A stretch of DNA of 64,000 bases from positions 558,001 to 622,000 of the forward strand of contig NZ_CP029425.2 of NCBI RefSeq assembly GCF_002278135.3, written 5' to 3'. The translations under genes and the position numbers were made by a program. Below, one piece after another: positions 1-11,806 of the stretch (within the stretch, counting starts at the first letter, position 1; every line of letters starts with the position of its first letter). The stretch is from Bradyrhizobium ottawaense (GTDB lineage: Bacteria; Pseudomonadota; Alphaproteobacteria; Rhizobiales; Xanthobacteraceae). Below the pieces are notes generated by a model that saw nothing but the letters and a program-made list of their open reading frames with translations, was not told the DNA's origin and did not search any database.

Positions 1-572
1 AAAGCATCCCCGGCCTGACCTGGCCGACGCTGACCTTCGAAGGCGAGATGTCCATTTATCTCGGCAAGCGCGAGGTGCGGCTGATGCAGCTCGGGGCCGG
101 CCACACCTCCGGCGACATCGTCGCCTGGGTGCCTGATGCCGAAGTGATGTTCTCCGGCGACCTCATCGAATATCACTCGGCCTGTTATTGCGGCGATGCG
201 CATTTGCGCGAATGGCCGATGACGCTGAACGAGATCCGCAACTTCAATCCCAAGGCGATCGCGCCGGGCCGCGGCGATGCGCTCAACGGCACGGCTACGG
301 TGCGCGAGGCCATCGCAATGACGCGCGACTTCGTCACTTCGCTTTATGGTGCGGCCGAAATCTCGGTGGCGAAGGGGCGCACGCTGAAGGAATCGATGGC
401 CGCGACCCGCGAGGTGATGGATCCGAAATTCCACAGCTTCGCCATCTACGAGCACTGCCTGCCGTTCAACGTGTCGCGCGCCTTTGACGAGGCGTCGGGG
501 ATCGACGATCCCGTGATCTGGACCGACAAGCGCGACCAGGACATGTGGGCAGCCCTGCAAGGAGGAGGATAG
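1..572 (+). CDS. MBL-fold metallohydrolase, 5' end outside window
   Basis: The frame is open from the first bases and ends at TAG 570-572, so only the C-terminal part (about 190 residues) is present. The motif GAGHTSGD, followed by a strand with FSGDLIEYH, is the metal-ligand His/Asp region typical of the second half of metallo-beta-lactamase-fold hydrolases; the usual HxHxDH motif would lie upstream of the window. The last codons contain the AGGAGGAGG ribosome site of hmgA, so the two genes are probably cotranscribed. The substrate cannot be told from the sequence; a role near aromatic or homogentisate catabolism is only suggested by position. Confidence 0.8.
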   Translation, partial: SIPGLTWPTLTFEGEMSIYLGKREVRLMQLGAGHTSGDIVAWVPDAEVMFSGDLIEYHSACYCGDAHLREWPMTLNEIRNFNPKAIAPGRGDALNGTATVREAIAMTRDFVTSLYGAAEISVAKGRTLKESMAATREVMDPKFHSFAIYEHCLPFNVSRAFDEASGIDDPVIWTDKRDQDMWAALQGGG

Positions 573-574
573 TG

Positions 575-1921
575 ATGAACATCAACACCTCGCCCGATCA
601 GATCGTCCGAAGCTCGGCACAGGTCACCCCGGGCTACATGTCCGGCTTCGGCAACAGCTTTGAGACCGAGGCGCTGCCGGGCGCGTTGCCGATCGGGCGC
701 AACTCGCCGCAGCGCTGCGCCTACGGACTCTATGCCGAGCAATTGTCCGGCTCGCCCTTCACCGCGCCGCGCGGCACCAATGAGCGCTCGTGGCTCTATC
801 GCATCCGTCCGTCGGTGAAGCATTCCGGCCGCTTCGAGAAAGTCGAGGCCGGCCTGTGGCGTTCGGCGCCATGCCACGAATACGATCTGCCGATCGCGCA
901 GATGCGCTGGGACCCGACGCCGCTCCCGGAGGACGATGTGACCTTCGTTCAGGGCGTGCAGACCATGACGACGGCGGGTGACGTCAATACGCAGGCCGGC
1001 ATGGCCGCGCATGTCTACCTCATCACCAAATCGATGGTGGATCAGCATTTCTACAATGCCGATGGCGAGCTGATGTTCGTGCTGCAGCAGGGCAATCTTC
1101 GACTCGTCACCGAGTTCGGCCGCATCGACGCCGAGCCCGGCGAGATCGTGGTGATCCCGCGCGGCGTCAAGTTCCGCGTCGAGATTCCGAACGGGCCGGC
1201 GCGCGGCTATCTCTGCGAGAATTACGGCGGCGCGTTCACGCTGCCGGAGCGCGGGCCGATCGGCGCCAACTGCCTGGCCAATGCACGCGACTTCCTCACC
1301 CCCGTCGCGCATTACGAGGACAAGGACACGTCGACCGAGCTGTTCGTGAAATGGGGCGGCTCGCTGTTCAAGACCACTCTGCCGCATTCGCCGATCGACG
1401 TCGTCGCCTGGCACGGCAATTACGCGCCCTACAAATACGATTTGCGTACCTTCTCGCCGGTTGGTGCGATCGGCTTCGATCATCCCGATCCCTCGATCTT
1501 CACGGTTCTGACCTCGCCGTCGGAGACCGCGGGCACCGCGAATATCGACTTCGTGATCTTCCCCGAGCGCTGGATGGTCGCCGACAACACCTTCCGTCCG
1601 CCCTGGTATCACATGAACATCATGAGCGAGTTCATGGGCCTGATCTACGGCGTCTACGATGCCAAGCCGCAAGGCTTCGTCCCCGGCGGCATGAGCCTGC
1701 ACAATTGCATGCTGCCGCACGGCCCGGATCGCGACGCTTTCGAGCATGCCAGCAACGGCGAATTGAAGCCGGTGAAGCTGACGGGGACCATGGCCTTCAT
1801 GTTCGAGACCCGCTACCCGCAGCGCGTCACCGCGCACGCCGCGAACGCGTCCACGCTGCAGGACGATTACGCGGATTGCTGGAAGGGGCTGGAGAAGCGG
1901 TTCGATCCGAGCAAGCCGTAG
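575..1921 (+). CDS. hmgA: Homogentisate 1,2-dioxygenase
   Basis: Opens the homogentisate ring to maleylacetoacetate in tyrosine/phenylalanine breakdown, in the cytoplasm with a non-haem Fe(II). The 448-residue product has the family N-terminus ([19 protein letters not shown]) and the iron-site segment [10 protein letters not shown], whose His and Glu are six residues apart as in known enzymes, followed by [12 protein letters not shown] with the other His ligands. The ATG at 575 is preferred over upstream GTG codons because AGGAGGAGG lies at 560-568. It starts 2 bases after the MBL-hydrolase stop. Fumarylacetoacetase follows after a 210-base spacer that holds a palindromic repeat, so cotranscription with it is possible but not certain. 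Confidence 0.97.
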   Translation: MNINTSPDQIVRSSAQVTPGYMSGFGNSFETEALPGALPIGRNSPQRCAYGLYAEQLSGSPFTAPRGTNERSWLYRIRPSVKHSGRFEKVEAGLWRSAPCHEYDLPIAQMRWDPTPLPEDDVTFVQGVQTMTTAGDVNTQAGMAAHVYLITKSMVDQHFYNADGELMFVLQQGNLRLVTEFGRIDAEPGEIVVIPRGVKFRVEIPNGPARGYLCENYGGAFTLPERGPIGANCLANARDFLTPVAHYEDKDTSTELFVKWGGSLFKTTLPHSPIDVVAWHGNYAPYKYDLRTFSPVGAIGFDHPDPSIFTVLTSPSETAGTANIDFVIFPERWMVADNTFRPPWYHMNIMSEFMGLIYGVYDAKPQGFVPGGMSLHNCMLPHGPDRDAFEHASNGELKPVKLTGTMAFMFETRYPQRVTAHAANASTLQDDYADCWKGLEKRFDPSKP

Positions 1922-1929
1922 TCTCTCTT

Positions 1930-2100
1930 ACCCTCCCCTGGAGGGGGAGGGTCGTTACGCATGCAGCGAAGCGGAATGCGTAGCGGGGTGGGGTGACGGT
2001 CTCTCCGCGAGTAACGCTGCCCGTGTTGAGAGATCACCCCACCCCGTCCCATATTTCGCTGCGCTCAATATGAGCCGACCCTCCCCCTCCAGGGGAGGGT
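1930..2100. repeat. Palindromic intergenic repeat with 25-bp perfect arms
   Basis: The arm at 1930-1954 is the exact reverse complement of 2076-2100. Further in, GGGGTGGGGTGAC (about 1983-1995) pairs with GTGATCTCT-proximal CACCCCACCCCG (about 2034-2045), so the whole spacer can fold into one long branched hairpin. Such folded spacer elements are common in Bradyrhizobium and relatives. It could act as a transcript stabiliser or terminator between hmgA and fahA. Confidence 0.85.
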
Positions 2101-2131
2101 GACACCGTCACCGCTGTGCCACGAGAAACCT

Positions 2132-3403
2132 ATGCCCCACCCCAACGACCCCAGCCTCCGCTCCTTCATCGACGTCGATCCCGCCTCCGACTTCCCGATC
2201 CAGAACCTGCCCTACGGCGTGTTCTCGACCGCGGCCAATCCGACGCCGCGCGTCGGCGTCGCGATCGGCGATTACGTGCTCGATCTCTGGGAGCTCGAGC
2301 AGGATTCCCGGCTCGATGTCGGTCCGCTCGGCGTGTTCTCCGGCGCCTCGCTCAATCCTTTCATGGCGCTGGGACCAAAGGTCTGGACCAGGACGCGGGC
2401 GCGGATCAGCGAGCTCCTGCGGGCCGATCATCCGGAGCTGCGCGACAATGGGGAGCTGCGCAGCCGCGCGCTGGTGCCGGTGCGCGATGCAAGGCTGCAT
2501 CTGCCCTTCACCGTCTCCGGCTACACCGATTTTTACTCGTCCAAGGAGCACGCCACCAATGTCGGCGTGATGTTCCGCGGCAAGGACAATGCGCTGCAGC
2601 CGAACTGGCTGCACATGCCGATCGCCTATAACGGTCGCGCCTCCACGGTCGTGGTCTCCGGCACCCAGGTGAAACGGCCGCGCGGGCAGCTGAAGCCGCC
2701 GAATGTCGAGCTGCCGAGCTTCGGGCCCTGCAAGCGGCTCGATTTCGAGCTGGAGATGGGCGTCGTGATCGGCCAGCCCTCGCCGATGGGCGGCATGCTG
2801 ACGGAGAGCCAGGCCGAGGAGATGATCTTCGGCTTCGTGCTGCTCAACGACTGGAGCGCGCGCGACATCCAGCAATGGGAATATGTGCCGCTCGGCCCGT
2901 TCCTCGCCAAAGCGTTCGCGACCTCGATCAGCCCGTGGGTGGTGACGCGCGAGGCGCTGGAGCCGTTCCGCCAGAAGGGGCCGGAGCAGGAGCCGGTGCC
3001 GCTGGATTATCTCAAGCAGGGCAAACCGCAGAACTACGATGTCGCGCTCGACGTCTCCTTGCGCGCCGCCGGCGCCAACGCGCCGGCCGGCATCAGCCGC
3101 ACCAATTTCAAATACATGTACTGGTCGTCGGTGCAGCAGCTGATGCACCATGCCTCCTCCGGCTGCGCCATGAATGTCGGCGATCTCCTCGGCAGCGGCA
3201 CGATCTCCGGTCCGGAGAAGAACCAGCGCGGCAGCTTGCTCGAGATCAGCTGGAACGGCACCGAGCCGATCGAGCTCCCCGGTGGCGCCAAGCGCTCATT
3301 CCTGGAGGATGGCGATAGCCTCGTGATGCGCGGCTGGTGCCAGGGCTGCGGCTATCGCGTGGGGTTCGGTGAGGTGGAAGGGACGATTTTGGCGGCGGAG
3401 TAG
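2132..3403 (+). CDS. fahA: Fumarylacetoacetase
   Basis: Cleaves fumarylacetoacetate to fumarate and acetoacetate, the last step of the homogentisate pathway. The 423-residue product has the FAH N-terminal SH3-like part (DFPIQNLPYGVFS) and the catalytic FAH fold, with YTDFYSSKEHATNVG, the acidic metal-binding stretch LDFELEMGVVIG and FVLLNDWSARDIQQWEYVPLGPF. The length equals that of the family. I chose ATG 2132, where the family N-terminus begins; the earlier GTG at 2099 lies inside the palindromic repeat. No strong ribosome site is visible. It continues the pathway of the upstream hmgA. Confidence 0.96.
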   Translation: MPHPNDPSLRSFIDVDPASDFPIQNLPYGVFSTAANPTPRVGVAIGDYVLDLWELEQDSRLDVGPLGVFSGASLNPFMALGPKVWTRTRARISELLRADHPELRDNGELRSRALVPVRDARLHLPFTVSGYTDFYSSKEHATNVGVMFRGKDNALQPNWLHMPIAYNGRASTVVVSGTQVKRPRGQLKPPNVELPSFGPCKRLDFELEMGVVIGQPSPMGGMLTESQAEEMIFGFVLLNDWSARDIQQWEYVPLGPFLAKAFATSISPWVVTREALEPFRQKGPEQEPVPLDYLKQGKPQNYDVALDVSLRAAGANAPAGISRTNFKYMYWSSVQQLMHHASSGCAMNVGDLLGSGTISGPEKNQRGSLLEISWNGTEPIELPGGAKRSFLEDGDSLVMRGWCQGCGYRVGFGEVEGTILAAE

Positions 3404-3420
3404 CCGCGCGCTCCTGTCTT

Positions 3421-3507
3421 GTAGGGTGGGTTAGCGTCAGCGTAACCCACCTCTTCAGTGTCCGCGGTCGCAGACGTGGTGGGTTACGCTGCGCTAACCC
3501 ACCCTAC
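3421..3507. repeat. Short inverted-repeat element
   Basis: GTAGGGTGGGTTAGCG at 3421 is answered by CGCTAACCCACCCTAC ending at 3507; the arms are about 30 bases with a 26-base loop. It lies 18 bases after the fahA stop and before the 3' end of the convergent DUF1272 gene, so it may serve as a two-way terminator. Confidence 0.8.
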
Positions 3508-3528
3508 GCATCGACGGCGTGGAGAGAC

Positions 3529-3840
3529 CTACCGGCTCTCCGGCGGCACGTCCCGTATCCGCGCGCAATGCGCCGCGACGTCCTCGACGCTGTATTTCAG
3601 ATGCACCCGCTTGTCCGACGGCGCCTGTTTGCTCGTGCAGACGCCCGGCCGCCATTCCTGCGTCGGCCTGATCGGGCGCGGCGCAAAACCGCCGCCGCAG
3701 TTCGGGCAGACGTTGGACAGTTTCGTCTCGACGCAGTCCGCACAGAACGTGCATTCGTACGAGCAGATCCGCGCGTTCGTCGCATCCGGCGGCAGGTCGC
3801 GGTCGCAATATTCGCAGTTCGGTCGAAGCTGGAGGGCCAT
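3529..3840 (-). CDS. DUF1272 protein, cysteine-rich
   Basis: A 103-residue protein with the DUF1272 signature: MALQLRPNCEYCDRDLPP at the N-terminus, then ICSYECTFCADC and CPNCGG. The paired cysteines strongly suggest zinc binding. The function of the family is not known. It is convergent with fahA and lies upstream of no obvious partner. Confidence 0.88.
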   Translation of the reverse strand: MALQLRPNCEYCDRDLPPDATNARICSYECTFCADCVETKLSNVCPNCGGGFAPRPIRPTQEWRPGVCTSKQAPSDKRVHLKYSVEDVAAHCARIRDVPPESR

Positions 3841-3912
3841 GGCTGAATCTCCGGATTGGCTGGGATCATCGCAGATCGCGCGGGGAGCGCGAATGACGTA
3901 GTTCCCTCGATT

Positions 3913-4407
3913 TCAGCCGGCCTTGATCTCCCTCAGCGGCAATCGCGAGCTCTCCTTCAGCCTGTCGAGCACGATCGAGGAGCGCACATGCGCCACGCTC
4001 TGATGCGGCATCAAGACGTCGTTGACGAGGTTGGAGAGGCCCTTGAGATCGCGCAGCACTGCCTTGAGCACGTAGTCGGCGTCACCGGTGAGCGAATAGG
4101 CCTCCTGGATCTCGTCGATCCGGTTCACCAGCGCGCGAAACCGCTTGGAATTGTCCGGCGAATGGGTCGCAAGGCCCACCTGGATGAAGGCGATCACGCC
4201 GAAGCCGAGCGCCTCGCTGGAGAGATCGGCGTGATAGCCCGCGATCACCTTCTCCTCCTCCAGCCGCATCCGCCGCCGCGAGCATTGCGAGGCCGAAAGT
4301 CCCGCGAGGTCGGCCAGCTCCTGGTTGGTGAGGCGGCCGTCGTCCTGGAGTGCGCCCAGGATCTTGAGGTCAAAAGCGTCAACCTGAATCATGCGTGCTT
4401 TGTCCAT
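3913..4407 (-). CDS. Lrp/AsnC-family transcriptional regulator
   Basis: About 164 residues: an N-terminal helix-turn-helix (DAFDLKILGALQDDGRLTNQ, then LADLAGLSASQCSRRRMRLE) and a C-terminal RAM/AsnC ligand domain (YSLTGDADYVLKAVLRDL). It is divergent from hppD with about 105 bases between, which suggests that it controls hppD and itself. I chose ATG 4407, because the GTG at 4416 lies inside a 17-base palindrome that looks like an operator; ATG 4392 is also possible. No ribosome site is seen, so translation may be nearly leaderless. The effector may be an aromatic amino acid or keto acid; that is inference. Confidence 0.9.
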   Translation of the reverse strand: MDKARMIQVDAFDLKILGALQDDGRLTNQELADLAGLSASQCSRRRMRLEEEKVIAGYHADLSSEALGFGVIAFIQVGLATHSPDNSKRFRALVNRIDEIQEAYSLTGDADYVLKAVLRDLKGLSNLVNDVLMPHQSVAHVRSSIVLDRLKESSRLPLREIKAG

Positions 4408-4410
4408 TTC

Positions 4411-4427
4411 ATGCACAGATCGTGCAT
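4411..4427. promoter_or_regulatory. Palindrome, candidate Lrp/AsnC operator
   Basis: ATGCAC-AGATC-GTGCAT is a perfect 6-base inverted repeat with a 5-base centre. Its size and symmetry fit the 15-17 bp sites bound by Lrp-type dimers. It lies immediately upstream of the regulator start and about 90 bases before hppD. Confidence 0.45.
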
Positions 4428-4513
4428 AGGATAGCTAAATGCCGTCTCGTTTGCACGCTCCTTGCGCGTCCCATGAAGGATAATTCCTTTCAACAGCAAT
4501 TCGGGAGAACACC

Positions 4514-5629
4514 ATGGGACCGTTTCCGCACGATGCACCGCCGGCCACTGTCAGCGCCGACAATCCGATGGGCACCGACGGGTTCGAATTCGTCGAATAT
4601 GCGCATCCCAATCCGCAAGAGCTGCATGCGCTGTTCAAGCTGATGGGTTATGCGCCCGTCGCGCGCCACAAGACCAAGAAGATCACGGTCTATCGCCAGG
4701 GCGACATCAACTATCTCGTCAACGAGGAGCCCGGCACCCACGGTTACGAGTTCGTTGCCACGCACGGGCCCTGCGCCCCCTCGATGGCGTTCCGCGTGGT
4801 CGACGCGAAGGCGGCCTATGACCGCGCGATTTCGCTCGGCGCGGAGCCTGCCGATGTGTCGTCGGCCCAGAAGACGCTCGATGTGCCCGCGATCAAGGGC
4901 ATCGGTGGCAGCCTGCTGTATCTCGTCGATCGCTACGGTGCCAAGGGCTCGGCCTATGAGGCCGAGTTCGAATGGCTTGGCGCGCGTGATCCGCGGCCTG
5001 CCGGCGCCGGCCTGTTCTATCTCGACCATCTCACCCACAACGTCCATCGCGGCCGCATGGACGTCTGGGCCGGCTTCTACGAAAAGCTGTTCAACTTCCG
5101 CCAGATCCGCTTCTTCGACATCGAGGGCCGCGCCTCCGGCCTGTTCTCGCGCGCACTGACCAGCCCAGATGGCAAGATCCGGATTCCGATCAACGAGGAC
5201 GCCGGCGATTCCGGCCAGATCGAGGAATATCTGAAGACCTATCGCGGCGAGGGCATCCAGCACATCGCCTGCGGCTGCCGCGACATCTACCGCACCATCG
5301 AAGGCCTGCGCGTCGCCGGCCTGCCCTTCATGCCGTCGCCGCCGGAGACCTATTTCGAGCGGATCGACGCGCGCCTGCCCAAGCATGGCGAGGACCTCGC
5401 GCGTCTCCGGAAGAACGGCATCCTGATCGACGGCGAAGGCGTGGTCGAGGGCGGCCAGACCAAGGTGCTGCTCCAGATCTTCTCGGCCAACGCGATCGGC
5501 CCGATCTTCTTCGAGTTCATCCAGCGCAAGGGCGACGACGGATTCGGCGAGGGCAACTTCAAGGCCCTGTTCGAATCGATCGAGGAGGATCAGATTCGGC
5601 GCGGAGTGCTGAAGGTGGATGCGGCGTAG
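4514..5629 (+). CDS. hppD: 4-Hydroxyphenylpyruvate dioxygenase
   Basis: Converts 4-hydroxyphenylpyruvate to homogentisate, the substrate of hmgA nearby. The 371-residue product has two VOC/glyoxalase-like halves. The likely Fe(II) ligands are His172 (YLDHLTHNV), His250 (IQHIACGC) and Glu334 (FFEFIQRKG); their spacing matches the family. The C-terminal segment GDDGFGEGNFKALFESIE is the conserved substrate-gating region. ATG 4514 follows GGGAGAACACC. It is monocistronic, as a repeat and a minus-strand gene follow. Confidence 0.97.
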   Translation: MGPFPHDAPPATVSADNPMGTDGFEFVEYAHPNPQELHALFKLMGYAPVARHKTKKITVYRQGDINYLVNEEPGTHGYEFVATHGPCAPSMAFRVVDAKAAYDRAISLGAEPADVSSAQKTLDVPAIKGIGGSLLYLVDRYGAKGSAYEAEFEWLGARDPRPAGAGLFYLDHLTHNVHRGRMDVWAGFYEKLFNFRQIRFFDIEGRASGLFSRALTSPDGKIRIPINEDAGDSGQIEEYLKTYRGEGIQHIACGCRDIYRTIEGLRVAGLPFMPSPPETYFERIDARLPKHGEDLARLRKNGILIDGEGVVEGGQTKVLLQIFSANAIGPIFFEFIQRKGDDGFGEGNFKALFESIEEDQIRRGVLKVDAA

Positions 5630-5668
5630 GCACCTGCGTTAGACGCGGGGTGCACCCTCAATGTCGGT

Positions 5669-5824
5669 GTCGTCCCCGCGAAGGCGGGGACCCATACCCA
5701 CAGGGATTAGTTGCTACAGGGAGTAGTTGCGGCGCGAGCAGATAACTCCGAGTCTCCGCCAAACCGCTTCCTGTGGTTATGGGTCCCGGATCTGCACTCG
5801 CTACGCTCGCTTGTCCGGGACGAC
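5669..5824. repeat. Folded intergenic repeat, family with copies at 21478 and 23942
   Basis: Begins GTCGTCCCCGCGAAGGCGGGG and ends TCCGGGACGAC; inside, CCATACCCACAGGG pairs with CCTGTGGTTATGG. Two more copies with the same layout lie after the chemoreceptor genes, showing that it is a dispersed element rather than a local terminator. It fills the space between the convergent hppD and CoA-transferase genes. Confidence 0.8.
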
Positions 5825-5852
5825 GGCGGAGTTTGAGGCGGCAGCGGAGAGT

Positions 5853-6959
5853 CTATCTCTTCCACGCCTGCGTCACCGCGGCGATCTCCGCTGCCTCCGG
5901 CTCACGCACCGTCGACGGTGTCCGCGAGAACCGCGGCGCCGGCGCGGGCTGCTTGACGCCATGACGCTCGACGAACACGTTGCGGGCGACCATGTGCGGA
6001 TGCTGGGTTGCTTCCGACATGGTCAACACCGGCGCGAAGCAGATGTCGGTGCCTTCCATGATCTTGCACCAGTCCTCGCGCGTCTTGCTCTTGAACACGG
6101 CCTTCAGCTTCTCCTTGAGCGCCGGCCAGGCCTTGGGGTTCATCTGCGCGTCGAAATCGGCATCGGTCAGGCCCGCATGCTCGCGCAGCAGCGCGTAGAA
6201 CTGCGGCTCGATCGAGCCGATCGAGACGAAGTGCCCGCAGGCACATTCATAGACGCCGTAGAAATGCGCGCCGCCGTCGAGGAAGTTCTGGTCGCGGCCC
6301 TCGGTCCAGCGGCCGAGCGTGGTCATGTCGAAGAAGAACGACATCAGCGATGCCGCCCCGTCGCACATCGCGGCATCGACGACCTGGCCCTTGCCGGATC
6401 GCTGCGCCTCCAGCAGGGCTGCGAGCACGCCGACGACGAGATAGAGCGCGCCGCCGCCGAAATCGCCGACCAGATTGAGCGGCGGCACCGGTGCTTCCTT
6501 CGTGCCGATGGCGGCGAGCGCACCGGTGATGGAGATGTAATTGATGTCGTGGCCGGCCGCATTGGCGAGCGGGCCTTCCTGGCCCCAGCCGGTCATGCGG
6601 CCATAGACCAGCTTGGGGTTGCGCGCGAGCACGACGTCCGGGCCGAGCCCGAGCCGCTCCATCACGCCGGGACGAAAGCCCTCGACCAGCGCATCGGCGC
6701 TGGCAAGCAGGTCGAGCACCTCTGCGATCGCGGCCTTGTCCTTGAGGTCGAGCTCGATCACCTTGCGGCCGCGCCCCGCCACCGACTTCATGCTCTTCTT
6801 CGCGCCGACCCGGTCGAGCGTGACGACGTCGGCACCCATGTCGGCCAGCATCATGCAGGCGAACGGGCCGGGGCCGATGCCGGCGAATTCGACGATGCGG
6901 AAGCCCGAGAGCGGGCCGGAGGAGCGGACGGTCGAGGTGGGCGCTGATTTGTCGAGCAC
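5853..6959 (-). CDS. CaiB/BaiF family CoA-transferase or racemase
   Basis: Type III CoA-transferase fold. Seen: [20 protein letters not shown] at the N-terminus with the ADMGADVV segment, [18 protein letters not shown], and [13 protein letters not shown] with the Asp used as nucleophile in this family. The closest match by motif order is alpha-methylacyl-CoA racemase, but formyl- or succinyl-CoA transferases share these motifs. The GTG at 6959 is chosen (368 residues), because CGAGGAAAC lies just upstream; the ATG at 7004 has no such site. The cox-like genes lie upstream on the same strand, 199 bases away. Confidence 0.88.
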   Translation of the reverse strand: MLDKSAPTSTVRSSGPLSGFRIVEFAGIGPGPFACMMLADMGADVVTLDRVGAKKSMKSVAGRGRKVIELDLKDKAAIAEVLDLLASADALVEGFRPGVMERLGLGPDVVLARNPKLVYGRMTGWGQEGPLANAAGHDINYISITGALAAIGTKEAPVPPLNLVGDFGGGALYLVVGVLAALLEAQRSGKGQVVDAAMCDGAASLMSFFFDMTTLGRWTEGRDQNFLDGGAHFYGVYECACGHFVSIGSIEPQFYALLREHAGLTDADFDAQMNPKAWPALKEKLKAVFKSKTREDWCKIMEGTDICFAPVLTMSEATQHPHMVARNVFVERHGVKQPAPAPRFSRTPSTVREPEAAEIAAVTQAWKR

Positions 6960-7157
6960 GTTGTTGTTTCCTCGGGTCGCGGGCGGATGCCGATGGTTCG
7001 GCAATCGCCGCTGACATTCTTCTTTGGAGCGAGTTAATCGGCTGATTAACTTTTCTCGCCTTCATGCCAGCGAGGCAAGCGCTTTTGATGCCGCATGGCC
7101 AAAATAAAACGGCGCGCACCGAAGTGCGCGCCGCGGAAAATTTGTGTCGAGGCGCTA

Positions 7158-7958
7158 TCAGCGCGCCGCGGCCACCGCGCGCTGTGCCATTACCTTGATG
7201 AGGTTGGCGCGGTACTCGGCAGTGCCGTGGATGTCGGCCAGCAATCCGTTCGCCGAAATCGTCACGCCGTCGATCGCCGACGGCGACCAGTTCGCCTTCA
7301 GCGCCGCCTCAATCGCGGGCACCCGCATCACGCCGCTCTGCGAGGCGCCGGTCGCGGCGACCCGAACCTCGCCCGATTTGGTCTGCGCGACGAACACGCC
7401 GGTCAGCGCAAAGCGCGAGGCCGGATGCCGCATCTTCTCGTAGCCGGCTTTTGCCGGCACCGGGAACGACACGGCGGTGATGATCTCGCCGTCTTCGAGT
7501 GCCGTGGTGAAGAGGCCCTGGAAGAAGTCCTCGGCCGAGATCGACCGCTTGTTGGTCTTCACGGTGGCGCCAAGGGCCAACAAAGCGGCCGGGAAATCCG
7601 CGGCCGGATCGTTGTTGGCGATCGAGCCGCCGATCGTGCCGCGGTAACGCACGGCGGGGTCGCCGAGCACCGAGGTGAGATAGGCAATCGCGGGAATCGC
7701 CTTCTTCACATCGGCATTGGTCATGATGTCGTAATAGATCGTGGCGGCCTTGATGGTCAGCGTGTCGCCCGACAATTCGACGCCCTGCAGCTCCTTGATC
7801 TTGCCGAGGTCGATCACGTCGGAGGGGCTTGCGAGGCGCTGCTTCATCACCGGCAGCAGCGTCTGGCCGCCGGCAAGGAACTTCGACTCGCTGCCCTTGG
7901 CGAACAGGCTGGCGGCCTCGTCGACCGAGGAAGCGCGATGATAGGTGGTCTGGTACAT
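7158..7958 (-). CDS. coxM: FAD-binding subunit of form II CO-dehydrogenase-like enzyme
   Basis: 266-residue medium subunit of a xanthine-oxidase-family molybdenum hydroxylase. The FAD motifs are clear: KFLAGGQTLLPVMKQRL near residues 26-42 and the TIGGSIANNDPAADFPAALL segment near residues 107-126. It carries electrons from the iron-sulphur subunit to the acceptor. It is the last gene of an S-L-M set, 15 bases after coxL. Whether the complex oxidises CO or another small substrate is not shown by this subunit. Confidence 0.92.
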   Translation of the reverse strand: MYQTTYHRASSVDEAASLFAKGSESKFLAGGQTLLPVMKQRLASPSDVIDLGKIKELQGVELSGDTLTIKAATIYYDIMTNADVKKAIPAIAYLTSVLGDPAVRYRGTIGGSIANNDPAADFPAALLALGATVKTNKRSISAEDFFQGLFTTALEDGEIITAVSFPVPAKAGYEKMRHPASRFALTGVFVAQTKSGEVRVAATGASQSGVMRVPAIEAALKANWSPSAIDGVTISANGLLADIHGTAEYRANLIKVMAQRAVAAAR

Positions 7959-7973
7959 CTTGGTTCCTCCCTC

Positions 7974-10316
<2,343 letters not shown>

Positions 10317-10399
10317 GTCTGGTCCTCCCGACCGGAAATTTCTTTGACCGCGCTTTCCCTCGAAAGCTGCAGCCGTGGTTCTTTTCGAGGCGTGCCGCT

Positions 10400-10885
<486 letters not shown>

Positions 10886-11806
10886 GATGTCGTCCTCCCA
10901 GAATGTTTGTAGTTATTCCAATTAGAAACAGCGCGATGAAACTTTGCAACTGGGATTTTGGGTCGCCGGCGTCACGAAACGGTCGTCGAGGCGCCGCGAT
11001 CAGACAACAGCGATCCGTGCCGCCGCCAGCGCATGGCGCGACCTGTCCGAAACCTGCAAGGAGATGGTCTCTCGTCTTCCGCGGCGTCCACCTCTGCCAT
11101 CGCGCGAAGGTTGCTCGCCCCGCGGATGTCGGTCCTTGGCGCCGCCGATTGTCTCTCCCTTGGGATTCTTGTCGTCGTTCCGAAAATAGGAGCACGGCCG
11201 GGCAACTTTGTAATCGCGATCTTGGTAGTAGGATTTGGCGCGGTAAGCCATTGATTTCATTGAAGCGTTGATCGCCCACGACGAGCCGGGCCGGCTCGGG
11301 GGGCTGCCGGGAAGCGGACTGACCAAGTCCGCCTGTACCCCCTGGCGATCAATGGACGCGAAGAAGACAACCGATCTCTCGAGATGGCTTCGCCAATCGA
11401 GCGCCCACCGTCGTTCTGAAGGCGGGCCGGTCAAAGCGAGCGACAACGACACCGTGACATTGACGGATTTCGTAACGCCCAGCGGCCATCCGTCGCGGTT
11501 GAACCGTCGTCGTGATTTGTGGACGTCGCTGATGCCGACTTTCGACGGAACGCGCGGATGGCTGCACGATGTTGCCGCAATCCAATCACTGGTTTCGAGC
11601 TGCCAACGAGCGACAAGAAGCGAGTGCCGACAACGAGATGAGTGGCCAAGCCTGACAGTGATTTGCACTACTACCTTCCGCCTATACTAAGCGCGAAAAG
11701 TCGATGCTGTAATTTCCGTGATGGTTCGCAGGCGAACTGCGTATCGAAAGCGCAAAAGCGCATCGGCGCCCAACGTGGCGCGCAAAGCAACATCACGGAG
11801 GGAATA
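10886..11806. other. Long spacer between divergent cox and xoxF genes
   Basis: No convincing gene in about 920 bases. Open frames on both strands exist but show no family signature, no good start context and arginine/serine-rich composition typical of shadows. It must hold the promoters of coxS (left) and the alcohol dehydrogenase (right). I see no clear sigma-54 or palindromic activator site. Confidence 0.5.

Noticed and set aside
446..1837. Long minus-strand frame opposite hmgA
   Set aside because: Arg/Ala/His-rich shadow of a high-GC gene with clear family motifs on the other strand.
11000..11668. 222-codon minus-strand frame in the cox-xoxF spacer
   Set aside because: No motif, no ribosome site and shadow-like composition on both strands.
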